Below are positions 53,012-61,051 of a stretch of DNA of 64,000 nucleotides, one piece after another. Each line of letters starts with the position of its first letter. Position 1 is the first letter of the stretch. The stretch lies in the NCBI GenBank assembly GCA_031553235.1, contig JAVBLS010000006.1, positions 30,632 to 94,631 of the forward strand. The letters are read 5' to 3'. The translations under genes were made by a program, and so were the position numbers. Source of the stretch: Frigididesulfovibrio sp031553235. Lineage in GTDB: Bacteria > Desulfobacterota > Desulfovibrionia > Desulfovibrionales > Desulfovibrionaceae. The notes below the pieces were generated by a model. That model was not told the origin of the DNA. It saw only the letters and a list, made by a program, of their open reading frames with translations, and did no database searches.

Positions 53012-53301
53012 GCTACCCTATTGCTACCCAAAGAAATCTCCGCCCCCGGCAACTTCTCCCCCTCTACCCCCACATCGAAAGTCAGCCCGCCAGATTGTTC
53101 CCTTGGCGCACGTCGAGCGTGCCGACCTTCACGGGTCCTTAGGGGCGCCTGGCGCCGACAACGGGTTCTGCATCCCCGACCTCGCCCGCGATTTGCGGAA
53201 CAGGAAGCGCGGAAAAACGGAAAAATCTGTTTTCGCGCCGCGTTTCGCGTGTTTCTGTATCATAGTAATTTTACTTATCTTATCAAAGAGAAGGAATGCC
53301 C
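53012..53301. other. Left-end prophage spacer, no gene seen
   Basis: A TGCTACCC direct repeat (53011-53018 and 53023-53030) follows the tRNA terminator. The rest is non-coding with a short AT-rich stretch near 53260-53285 that may carry a promoter for the phage genes. No integrase gene is present here. Confidence 0.4.
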
Positions 53302-54945
53302 ATGCCCTCTAATGACCCCCAAGACATAGCGGCACAGGTCGCCGCCCGTGTCGCTGCGGAAAAAAACATCCTGGCGACCTCACAAAAACCCACTGCCGTC
53401 GCCGCTCTGGAAATCAAGGATGACTTCGTTCTGGAGTGCCTGCGGGCGAACCGGGTGGGTGACGCCACCCTTTTCGCCGAGTTGTTTCGAGGAAAATTCG
53501 TTTACGTCAAACGTTGGGGTCGTTGGCTTCGCTGGGTAGGTCACCATTGGCAGGACGACATTGAAGATATCTCCGAGGCGGCCATCGAAGCGGTCTGCCG
53601 CCTGTACTTGCGCCTGGCGGAAAAAAAGCAGCAGGAAGCCGACGAAGAGGGCGACAAAGAACTCAAAAAGCGGGTGCAGGATGTGGCCGACTCCGCCGTT
53701 CGCCGGGTGAATCTTCTACGGGACAAGTCCGGCAGAGAAAATCTCCTCACCCTTGCCCACAAAATCGAGTACCCGCTGTGCATCGTCGGCGACGAGGTGG
53801 ACAAGAAATACTACCACATGGCCTGTCCCAACGGCGTCATCGACCTGCGCACCGGTGAGCTGCACCCGGGCAATCCGACCGACTACATCCTCAACGCCTG
53901 CCCGACCCCTTGGAATGCGGAGCTTGCCGCCTTGCCGGAGGGCGGCCCGTCGCCCTGCCCGGAGACGGAGAAATTCCTGCTCTCCAGTATGGACGACGAC
54001 CCCGAGCTGGTCGCCTTCCTCTGGCGGCTGCTCGGTTATGGGCTCATCCGGGACCGACGCGACCACACCTTCACGATCATGTGGGGCGAACACGGCCGCA
54101 ACGGCAAGGACACGCTGATCAAGCTGGTCACGCATGTGCTCGGGCCGGCGCTCTCCGGCGACGTGCCCGTGGAAATGTTCCTGGCCATGCAGCAGACGCG
54201 CAGCAGCTCCGCGCCCTCGCCGGACGTGCTGGCCCTGCGCGGCATGTGCTTCGCCTGGATCAACGAGGCCGAGGAGGGCCAACGTTTTGCCCTGGCCAAG
54301 CTCAAAAAACTGACCGGCGGCAGCCTGATCACGGCCCGAGGCCTCCAGGACAAACTCCAGACCACCTGGCTGCAGACGCATCTGCCGATCATGACCACCA
54401 ACGAGCTGCCCAAGGCCAAGGCCGAGGATGCCGCCTTCTGGCACCGGGCCATTTTGCTCAAGTGGAACCTCTCCTTCGTGGATGAGCCCGAACATCCCTA
54501 CGAGCGCAAAGCCGACAAGGATCTCATGAAGAAGCTGGAACGCGAGGCCGAGGGCGTTTTCGTCCGCCTGGTGCGCGGAGCCACGGAGTATCTGCGCAAC
54601 GGTTTATACATCCCGGAAAAAGTCAAAAACTGGACCAAAGAGCAGCGCAGCCACTGGGACGATATCGGGCGCTTCATCGCGGAATGGTGCGAGGTCGAGG
54701 AGGAACGCAGCGACCCTCTGCAGTACAAGACCCAGATCAAGGCAACCGACCTGCACGAGGCCTTTTGCATCTGGTACGCCCGCAACGTGGATAAGCGCTT
54801 CGGCATCTCCGGCAAAAAATTCGGCGAGATGCTGAACAAGCGCAACATCCCGACCAAACGCAGCAACGGCGTTCAGCGCCTGGGTATCACCTTGACGGGC
54901 GAAGCCTGGGGCGAACTGGAAGCCTCGCGTGGCGACAGGAGGTAG
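53302..54945 (+). CDS. Phage replicative helicase, P4/D5-type (DUF5906-like)
   Basis: A 547-residue protein of the phage/plasmid primase-helicase class. The middle holds an SF3 helicase core: Walker A variant WGEHGRNGKDTLIKL (about 262-276), FAWINEAEEG as Walker B region, then QTHLPIMTTNELP and AFWHRAILLKW (sensor and arginine region). The N-terminal half resembles D5_N (MACPNGVIDLRTGEL, YILNACPTPWN). It unwinds phage DNA at replication. ATG 53302 has AAGGA at 6 bases; ATG 53296 is in frame. A separate primase is encoded next. Confidence 0.85.
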   Translation: MPSNDPQDIAAQVAARVAAEKNILATSQKPTAVAALEIKDDFVLECLRANRVGDATLFAELFRGKFVYVKRWGRWLRWVGHHWQDDIEDISEAAIEAVCRLYLRLAEKKQQEADEEGDKELKKRVQDVADSAVRRVNLLRDKSGRENLLTLAHKIEYPLCIVGDEVDKKYYHMACPNGVIDLRTGELHPGNPTDYILNACPTPWNAELAALPEGGPSPCPETEKFLLSSMDDDPELVAFLWRLLGYGLIRDRRDHTFTIMWGEHGRNGKDTLIKLVTHVLGPALSGDVPVEMFLAMQQTRSSSAPSPDVLALRGMCFAWINEAEEGQRFALAKLKKLTGGSLITARGLQDKLQTTWLQTHLPIMTTNELPKAKAEDAAFWHRAILLKWNLSFVDEPEHPYERKADKDLMKKLEREAEGVFVRLVRGATEYLRNGLYIPEKVKNWTKEQRSHWDDIGRFIAEWCEVEEERSDPLQYKTQIKATDLHEAFCIWYARNVDKRFGISGKKFGEMLNKRNIPTKRSNGVQRLGITLTGEAWGELEASRGDRR

Positions 54946-55184
54946 GTGTGCAGTCCTTCCACTTCGTTCCGCGTCTTTTTGGCATGACGACAAACAATCT
55001 CAGGATGTTGCCGTTGTCTGGAACCTTGGAACCTTCCCCCATGCTTTCTCCGCATGAGGTGCGCCCGCACGTATGCGCACATCGTACTTGCATACATATC
55101 ATTCCATCATTCCATATAAATAAAAAAGTAAGTGATTTAGCAGGGTAACTCACAAGTACTTCTGGAACCATGTGGAAGGATCAT

Positions 55185-56741
55185 ATGAGCGTCTTACTTG
55201 AAGCCTATCGCCGCATCGCCGGCGATGACCGTGTCCGCAGGCAGGGCAACGGCTGGAACGGTCCGTGTCCTTTCTGCGGCGGGTCCGAGCGCCGCTCGGA
55301 TCGTTTTGTCGTCTGGGACCGGAGGGAAGAAAACCTCGGCGAGACCTGCATGCAGCACGGCATCGCCGGGGTATGGTACTGCCGCCAGTGCGGCAAGTCC
55401 GGCGACACCCTCGCCTTCCTGATGGAAGCCGAGGGCATGACTTTCAAAAGCGCCTGCGCGGAACTCGGCATCACGACCACGGCCCGGCGTCCCCCCAGTC
55501 GGCGCACCCCCCAGCCACGCCGCAGACCGCACGAGGAGTTCACCCCCTCCGAGTGGCCCATCAAGGCGGAAGACCCGGCCAAATGGCGTGAATACACGAC
55601 CAAACTCCACGCCGAGTCCCGCGAAAACCTGCACAAGAACCCGCACGCCCTTGAATGGCTGGCCCGCCGAGGCCTGGACCAGACGGCCATCGACCGCTAC
55701 CAACTCGGCTACTTGCCCGGCGAAGGCCGGCATACCGGCCGTTGGCGGGCCCGCGGCGCCCTCGGCCTTGCCCCGAAGAAAGACCAGGACGGCCGGGATA
55801 AAACCATTATCTTCATCCCCCGCGGCATCGTCATCCCGCACTTTGACGCCCAAGGCCAGGTCATCCGCCTGCGCATCCGCCGGCCCAAGCCGGATATTGC
55901 GAACGGCGGCAAGAAATACCTGGTGCTCGAAGGCTCCAGTTCCCAGCCCATGCTTCTGGAGTCGAGCCAGCCCCGCCTTCTGGCCGCCTATGTGACCATA
56001 GAAGCGGAACTTTGCGGCATGCTCATCCACTACGCCACCGGCGAAAAGGTCGGCACCTTCGCGGCCCTGACCAACAAGGGCAAGCCGGACAAGCAGCAGC
56101 ACCCCATTCTGTGCGATGCCGCGGCCATTCTTCTGGCCCAAGACTACGACCCCCGCGAAGTCACCAAGCCCGACGGCAGCGTGGTCATCGAAACACCCGG
56201 CGGCGAGGGCGCGGCTTGGTGGATGACGACCTACCCCAACGCCAAGCGCTGGCCCGTGCCCGTGGCCAAAGACCCCGGCGACGCCTTTGCCGAAGGCCTG
56301 GACATCCGGGCCTGGGTAGCCGCCGGTCTGCCGCCGTCCATCGCGCTTTCAGCTCCCGATACAGGACCCATGGAACCTTTTTCGGCCGGCATGAAAAACA
56401 GGGGGGGCGGGGGTACGGCAAAGGTCGCCCCCGAAAAGCATGCCGGCGGTGAAATGCCGCTGAACCTTCCGGCCTACATGCCGCGGGAGCACATCCCGGC
56501 CAAGGTGCTGACTCTTCACGAAGCCTGGCGGCTGGTACCCGGCTTCACGGTGATCAAGCGGGAAAACGGCGGCGGCTACCGCTGGAACACGGCCTGGGCC
56601 GCAGCCACGCCCGAAAGCTCAAAGGTCATACGCGACCTGCAGGAACGCATTCTGCGGGACGCGACTCTGTGGGAGTGGGTCCACGTCGTCAACCAGAATG
56701 ACGCCGTCGACATCGACAACCTGTTTCACATTTACGGCTAA
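55185..56741 (+). CDS. Phage DNA primase with CHC2-type zinc finger
   Basis: A 518-residue primase. The N-terminal zinc finger has CPFCGG (about 30) and YCRQCGKSGD (about 62), and GWNGPCPF is typical of phage primases. After a basic linker comes a toprim-like part (KYLVLEGSSSQ, VTIEAELCGML, VGTFAALTNKGKPD, ILLAQDYDPREV). It would make RNA primers for the phage. ATG 55185 has AAGGA 4-5 bases upstream; ATG 55170 is in frame. The 239-base gap before it holds AT-rich sequence but no gene. Confidence 0.85.
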   Translation: MSVLLEAYRRIAGDDRVRRQGNGWNGPCPFCGGSERRSDRFVVWDRREENLGETCMQHGIAGVWYCRQCGKSGDTLAFLMEAEGMTFKSACAELGITTTARRPPSRRTPQPRRRPHEEFTPSEWPIKAEDPAKWREYTTKLHAESRENLHKNPHALEWLARRGLDQTAIDRYQLGYLPGEGRHTGRWRARGALGLAPKKDQDGRDKTIIFIPRGIVIPHFDAQGQVIRLRIRRPKPDIANGGKKYLVLEGSSSQPMLLESSQPRLLAAYVTIEAELCGMLIHYATGEKVGTFAALTNKGKPDKQQHPILCDAAAILLAQDYDPREVTKPDGSVVIETPGGEGAAWWMTTYPNAKRWPVPVAKDPGDAFAEGLDIRAWVAAGLPPSIALSAPDTGPMEPFSAGMKNRGGGGTAKVAPEKHAGGEMPLNLPAYMPREHIPAKVLTLHEAWRLVPGFTVIKRENGGGYRWNTAWAAATPESSKVIRDLQERILRDATLWEWVHVVNQNDAVDIDNLFHIYG

Positions 56742-56778
56742 GCACGGTCTCTCAACTCATGCTCCTGTAGGCAACGCC

Positions 56779-57522
56779 ATGACCAATGCGCCCGACCTCT
56801 CCGCCCAGCTCGCCGCAAGCGCCGGCACGGACCTGGCCGTCCTCCTGAAAGCCAAGGAAGACGCCAAACGCGCCACCATGGAGAACCCGACTCCGGCCAA
56901 TTTGGCGGCCATTGAGAAAGTCACCAAGATGCTGGAAGCGGCCCAAAGTGTCCGCGCCAACCTGAAAGACGTCAATGCGGTGCTGGCCTATGTGGAAGAG
57001 GCCGGGCGCAAGCTCAAAAAGACCAAGCTGTACGGCGACATCAACCTTGGCCGTCTCAAGAAACAGTCGGACGGCACCTTCAAGCTGCGCGACGTGGTTC
57101 GCTACGCGGCTGCACTGCCCAGCCTCGGCACCTCCGACAAGGTGGCCGAAGACGCGGCCGCCCGGCAGAAGAAGCGGGAAGAGGCGGAAATCCGCCGCCT
57201 CGAGGCCGCCGCCGCCAGGGAAGAGTTCCAGCTCGGCATCCTCAAAGGCAAATACACCACCCGCGACGCCGTCCATCAGGAACTGGCCGGCCGGGCCGTC
57301 ACCCTGGCCTCGGGACTGGAAACGGCCTTTGAGTCCTCGATACTGGAATACATCAGCCTTGTCTCCGGCAACCCCAAAAAAGCCCAGGTCCTGCTCCAGG
57401 CCCTGAAAGAAAAGCTGCATGGCGCCCTGAACGAGTACGCGCAGCCCGGCGAGTTCGAGGTGCTGTTCACCGCTCCGGCCGAAGCGCCGGACATGCTCTC
57501 GAACAGCGCCGGCGTGGAATGA
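56779..57522 (+). CDS. Phage packaging-module protein, possible small terminase subunit
   Basis: A 247-residue highly helical protein with a central coiled coil (QKKREEAEIRRLEAAAAREEF). Its stop overlaps the GpA-type terminase start by 4 bases, the position of a small terminase subunit. I see no clear helix-turn-helix, so the function rests on position only. ATG 56779 has a weak ribosome site; the frame extends upstream to 56698 inside the primase gene. Confidence 0.6.
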   Translation: MTNAPDLSAQLAASAGTDLAVLLKAKEDAKRATMENPTPANLAAIEKVTKMLEAAQSVRANLKDVNAVLAYVEEAGRKLKKTKLYGDINLGRLKKQSDGTFKLRDVVRYAAALPSLGTSDKVAEDAAARQKKREEAEIRRLEAAAAREEFQLGILKGKYTTRDAVHQELAGRAVTLASGLETAFESSILEYISLVSGNPKKAQVLLQALKEKLHGALNEYAQPGEFEVLFTAPAEAPDMLSNSAGVE

Positions 57523-59657
57523 TTTTTCAATCGTACGATACAAAAAGGGGCCCCCGCATCGTGACCCAACCCCACCTCCCCGGCATCGCGCCCCCGGCCC
57601 CGCCCGCCCGGCGCACGCTCACGGCGGCCATCCCCGCATGGCTGCCGCAACAGCTTGCCGCCGCCGTCGCGCAGTCCGGTTCGGCCTCGTTCTCCTTCTC
57701 CAAAGGCGAGCGCCACGCCCTGCGCCGGCGCCGTCCCATCCCGATCAGCGAGTGGGCCGAAAAGCACCGCCACCTGCGCGAGCGCATCTCCTCCATTCCG
57801 GGCAGGTGGCACAACCTGTTTGCCCCCTATTTGTCGGGCATCATGGACGCCGCGGGCTTCCCGGGCGTCGAGGTGCTGATCCTCTGCAAAACGCCCCAGA
57901 CCGGCGGTACCGAAGCCGGGCACAACATCGTCGGCTACTCCATAGACCGCGCCCCCGGCCCGGTCATGTACGTTTTCCCGGACGAAAACACCGCCCGCGA
58001 GAACGCCAAAGACCGGATCATCCCGATGATTGAGGATTCCCCGCGCCTGCGCGAATACCTCACCGGCTACGGCGACGACGTGGCTTCCCTGCGGATCAAC
58101 CTCAGCCACATGCCGATCTACCTCGGCTGGTCCGGCTCCGTGGCCCGCCTGGGCAACAAGCCGATCCGCATCCTGATCCTCGACGAGCTGGACAAGTACA
58201 AGAACCCCAAAAACGAGGCCACGTCCGAGGCCCTAGCCGAAAAGCGCACCACCACCTGGGGCGGTCGCGGCCGGCTGATCTTCAAGCTGTCCACGCCCAC
58301 GATTGAAAACGGCCCGATCTGGAAGGCCTTCAGCGAAGAAGCGAACTGCCGCTTTGATTACTGGGTACGCTGCCCGCACTGCAATCTTGAACAGCTCATG
58401 AAGTTCGAGCAGATCACCTGGTCGGCCTCTTACCGGGCCAAGCTCGTGGCCAGGGTCAAAGGCGAGCCCGAGCCCCCGGCCCCGGCCGATGAGCAGCCGG
58501 TGGACCCGGAAAAAATCCTGGCCGATCGCGGCGCTGAATACCTCTGCGAACACTGCGGCGCCCTCTGGGACGACCACGACCGCGACCGGGCCGTGCGCCG
58601 GGGCTTCTGGCGCGAACGGACAAGCGGCCTGGATCTCATGGCCCAGCTTCACACCCACCGCCCCCTCAAGGTCGGCTTCCACCTGCCGGCCTGGTTGTCC
58701 TACTTCGTCAGCCTGTCCGAAGTGGCCCATGCCTTCCTGAAGTACAAGCGTTCCGGTAAGCTCGACGACCTCAAGAATTTTGTCACCCAATACTGCGCCA
58801 TGCCCTGGAAGGCCCAGTTCGTCGAACGTCGCGAAGATTCCATCCTGGCCTTGTGTGACACCCGCCCCCGCGGCATCGTGCCCGTCCCTGAAGAGTCCGG
58901 CCGGCCGCCCATCGCCGCCCTGCTGGCCGCCGTGGATACCCAGGGCCGCTACTTTCGCTATGTCATCCGCGCCTTTGCCTACGGCCCCTCGGAAGAAAGC
59001 TGGCAGGTACAATGCGGCAGCCTGCCCGACTTCGAGGACATCGTCAGCGTGCTCTGGAAAAGCGTCTACCGGGACGGCAACGGCAAAGAGTACCGGGTGC
59101 GCAACGCGATCATCGACGCCATGGGCACCCGCACCAAGAAGGTCTATGCGTTCTGCGCCAAGCACCGGGGCCGCATCGTGCCCTACCAGGGCGTGCAGAC
59201 CCTGCCCGTGCCCATCCAGCACTCGCCCCAGGAGTTCCTGACCGACGACGTGGGCGGCAAGATCAAGATCCCCGGCGGCGTGCTGCTGCACCGGGTCAAC
59301 ACCAAGTTTTTCAAGGACGATCTCGCGGCCAAACTGATGATCCACCCGGACGACCCCGGCGCCTTCCATCTGCACTGCGGCGTCGACGCCAACGGCAACA
59401 AGCTGCTGGAGGAATACGCCCGCGAGATGTGCGCCGAAGTCTGGTCGGATGAGGAACAGGCCTGGATCAACCCGCACGAACGCCCGGAACACTTCTGGGA
59501 CTGCGAGGTCATGCTCCAGGCCCTGGCCTACCAGGTCGGCATCCGCAACTGGAAGCTGCCCGAAGAACACGCCAAACCCCAGCCGACCCGGCCCATGGCG
59601 CCGCCCCCGGGGCCGCGCCGCAGCGCCGCCGAGCGCCTGGCCGCAATCAGGAGATAG
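57519..59657 (+). CDS. Phage terminase large subunit, GpA type
   Basis: A 712-residue packaging motor of the lambda GpA family. The ATPase part has a Walker A-like CKTPQTGGTE (about 125), VMYVFPDENTARENAKDRI, Walker B LILDELDKY (about 228) and a coupling motif region LSTPTIENGPIW. A zinc-binding pair WVRCPHCNLEQ and YLCEHCGALWDD (about 287 and 345) and a C-terminal nuclease region follow. It cuts and translocates phage DNA into proheads. ATG 57519 overlaps the previous stop (ATGA). Confidence 0.92.
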   Translation: MIFQSYDTKRGPRIVTQPHLPGIAPPAPPARRTLTAAIPAWLPQQLAAAVAQSGSASFSFSKGERHALRRRRPIPISEWAEKHRHLRERISSIPGRWHNLFAPYLSGIMDAAGFPGVEVLILCKTPQTGGTEAGHNIVGYSIDRAPGPVMYVFPDENTARENAKDRIIPMIEDSPRLREYLTGYGDDVASLRINLSHMPIYLGWSGSVARLGNKPIRILILDELDKYKNPKNEATSEALAEKRTTTWGGRGRLIFKLSTPTIENGPIWKAFSEEANCRFDYWVRCPHCNLEQLMKFEQITWSASYRAKLVARVKGEPEPPAPADEQPVDPEKILADRGAEYLCEHCGALWDDHDRDRAVRRGFWRERTSGLDLMAQLHTHRPLKVGFHLPAWLSYFVSLSEVAHAFLKYKRSGKLDDLKNFVTQYCAMPWKAQFVERREDSILALCDTRPRGIVPVPEESGRPPIAALLAAVDTQGRYFRYVIRAFAYGPSEESWQVQCGSLPDFEDIVSVLWKSVYRDGNGKEYRVRNAIIDAMGTRTKKVYAFCAKHRGRIVPYQGVQTLPVPIQHSPQEFLTDDVGGKIKIPGGVLLHRVNTKFFKDDLAAKLMIHPDDPGAFHLHCGVDANGNKLLEEYAREMCAEVWSDEEQAWINPHERPEHFWDCEVMLQALAYQVGIRNWKLPEEHAKPQPTRPMAPPPGPRRSAAERLAAIRR

Positions 59658-59659
59658 TT

Positions 59660-59872
59660 ATGGGCAATGATAGAGACGAGCTGAACTGGGAGCAGGCCTG
59701 CGCGGAACTTGGCGGTTGCTCCAAATCGCACTTCTACAATCTGGTCAATTCCGGCGCACTTCCTGCTGTGCGGAGTGGGAAAATTAAAGGTGTACGCGTT
59801 CGCCGTGCTGATTGTGTAGCGTATAGAGAGCGCTGGAGAGAGCGTCATGAAAAACAAAATTTTATTTCTTAG
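59660..59872 (+). CDS. Small HTH (excisionase-like) DNA-binding protein
   Basis: A 70-residue protein with a winged-helix motif of the HTH_17/excisionase type: WEQACAELGGCSKSHFYNLVNSGALPAVRSGKIKGVRVRRADCVAYRER (shown here by its ends; the core helix is SKSHFYNLVNSG). It could be a small terminase or a regulator. It starts 2 bases after the terminase stop and its 3' end overlaps the converging AT-rich gene by 11 bases. Confidence 0.75.
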   Translation: MGNDRDELNWEQACAELGGCSKSHFYNLVNSGALPAVRSGKIKGVRVRRADCVAYRERWRERHEKQNFIS

Positions 59873-60455
59873 TACGGCATACCTTATATAATTTTACAAA
59901 AGAACTGAATTCAGCTTGATATGGAATCTCTATAAACTGCAAGGAACAGTTTTTTAATTCTGTTTCATAACTGTAAACACTATCAATTTTTTTCATTTCG
60001 ATAGGATTCTCATATTTCATATCCTTCCATATTCGTATATTTACATATGGATCTCTTACCTTATCAACAACAATACCAATATTTTCATCTTCATCTATAA
60101 TGGTCAATCGTCCTTTGTCTACATCGATATTTTCACTTTCATTATTTCCATATCCAGATAATTTATATAAATTATTGTACGCCAATGATATTTCATTAAC
60201 CCTATTTTCACACTGCGCATTTTGTGATTTAATATATTCCAGATAATTTTTATAGTTATCAATTTTGTTTTGTAATTCTAAATTTTTCTTGATTAGATCA
60301 TTATTTGCTATAGTAGAAAGCATTTCAGGGTGAGTTATAATCAATATTGTCCCGGTAAGAGCGATCACCAGACCGCCAAACAAAAATCCGAAGATAAATT
60401 GAGCTCTTTTCTTGGTGGTCGTGAGCACCTCATCAGCGATCTTATCATGGACCAT
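59862..60455 (-). CDS. AT-rich inverted prophage cargo gene: membrane-anchored coiled-coil protein
   Basis: A 197-residue protein read against the phage late genes. Residues 20-43 (IFGFLFGGLVIALTGTILII) form one transmembrane segment after a short basic cytoplasmic N-terminus. Residues 52-85 are coiled coil (NLELQNKIDNYKNYLEYIKS); the rest is an acidic extracytoplasmic or cytoplasmic domain. Codon use is strongly AT-rich (AAT, TTT, ATA), unlike its GC-rich neighbours, indicating recent acquisition. ATG 60455 has GAGGG upstream. The layout suits a phage moron, for example superinfection exclusion or defence; function unknown. Confidence 0.78.
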   Translation of the reverse strand: MVHDKIADEVLTTTKKRAQFIFGFLFGGLVIALTGTILIITHPEMLSTIANNDLIKKNLELQNKIDNYKNYLEYIKSQNAQCENRVNEISLAYNNLYKLSGYGNNESENIDVDKGRLTIIDEDENIGIVVDKVRDPYVNIRIWKDMKYENPIEMKKIDSVYSYETELKNCSLQFIEIPYQAEFSSFVKLYKVCRTKK

Positions 60456-60597
60456 TATACCCTCACAGTTATTGCCGGTGGCACTTTTCCCAAAAACTCT
60501 GCTCAGGGATAAAAGCAGATTTTTCGAGATGTTGCGCGGAGAAAAAATTGAACCCATTTATAGCTCAAGCAATATTTTTAAGTTAGATATAATTTTT

Positions 60598-60633
60598 CGT
60601 CCACCACGTCCACCAGCTCCACGACGTCCACGA
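60598..60633 (+). repeat. Four 9-bp tandem repeats
   Basis: CGTCCACCA, CGTCCACCA, GCTCCACGA and CGTCCACGA follow directly at the junction between AT-rich cargo DNA and GC-rich phage DNA. They may be a recombination scar. Confidence 0.6.
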
Positions 60634-60659
60634 CATGCAATTCTCCCCCTGTTATTTGC

Positions 60660-60887
60660 ATGGTTATGGCTATCTGGACGCGTGCCGAGCTTACCTCCCT
60701 CCTGGACCTGTGGAAGGCCGCCTACAAGGCGGCCGCCACAGGCAAATCCTACACCATTGCCGGCCGTTCCCTCTCCCGCCAGGATCTGCCGGAAATCCGC
60801 AAGCAGCTCGACTACCTTGAGGGACAGCTTGAGGCCCTGGACGGCAAACGCGGCCCCGTCTTTGTGACCGCAAGGGTGCGCCGATGA
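60660..60887 (+). CDS. gpW-like head-tail joining protein
   Basis: A 75-residue protein. WTRAELTSLLDLWKAAYKAA, then SYTIAGRSLSRQDLPEIRKQ and LDYLEGQLEALDGKRGPVF follow the pattern of gpW/DUF6148 proteins that lie between terminase and portal genes of lambda-like phages. It probably stabilises packaged heads and joins tails. ATG 60660 or 60666; no clear ribosome site. The next frame overlaps its stop by 4 bases. Confidence 0.75.
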   Translation: MVMAIWTRAELTSLLDLWKAAYKAAATGKSYTIAGRSLSRQDLPEIRKQLDYLEGQLEALDGKRGPVFVTARVRR

Positions 60888-61051
60888 AGATGCTCCCTCG
60901 CCATGTCCGCCAGGAGGGCGGACGGCCGCGCAGCGGAGCGGGCGTATTTCGGGGCAAGCCGGGATTCACTCCCGGCGCGGCCCCGGCCCGCGATAGCGAG
61001 TGCCCCGCAGGACGCGGGGCCGAGCGCCGGCTTGAAAGGACGCGCCGATGA
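60884..61051 (+). CDS. Doubtful 55-residue ORF in a hairpin-rich junction
   Basis: The frame starts in an ATGA overlap with the gpW-like gene and ends in an ATGA overlap with the portal gene, so it could be a coupled small gene. The peptide is Gly/Arg/Pro-rich with no domain. The DNA contains GTCCGCC-AGGA-GGGCGGAC and GCCCCGC-AGGA-CGCGGGGC hairpins with the same loop, so the segment may instead be a structured spacer. Confidence 0.35.
   Translation: MKMLPRHVRQEGGRPRSGAGVFRGKPGFTPGAAPARDSECPAGRGAERRLERTRR

Noticed and set aside
59660..59872. HTH protein as a functional excisionase
   Set aside because: The fold is excisionase-like, but the place directly after the terminase and the lack of a nearby integrase do not support an excision role, so only DNA binding is claimed.
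60598..60633. Tandem repeats as a CRISPR array
   Set aside because: The units are 9 bp, contiguous and only four, with no spacers and no cas genes.
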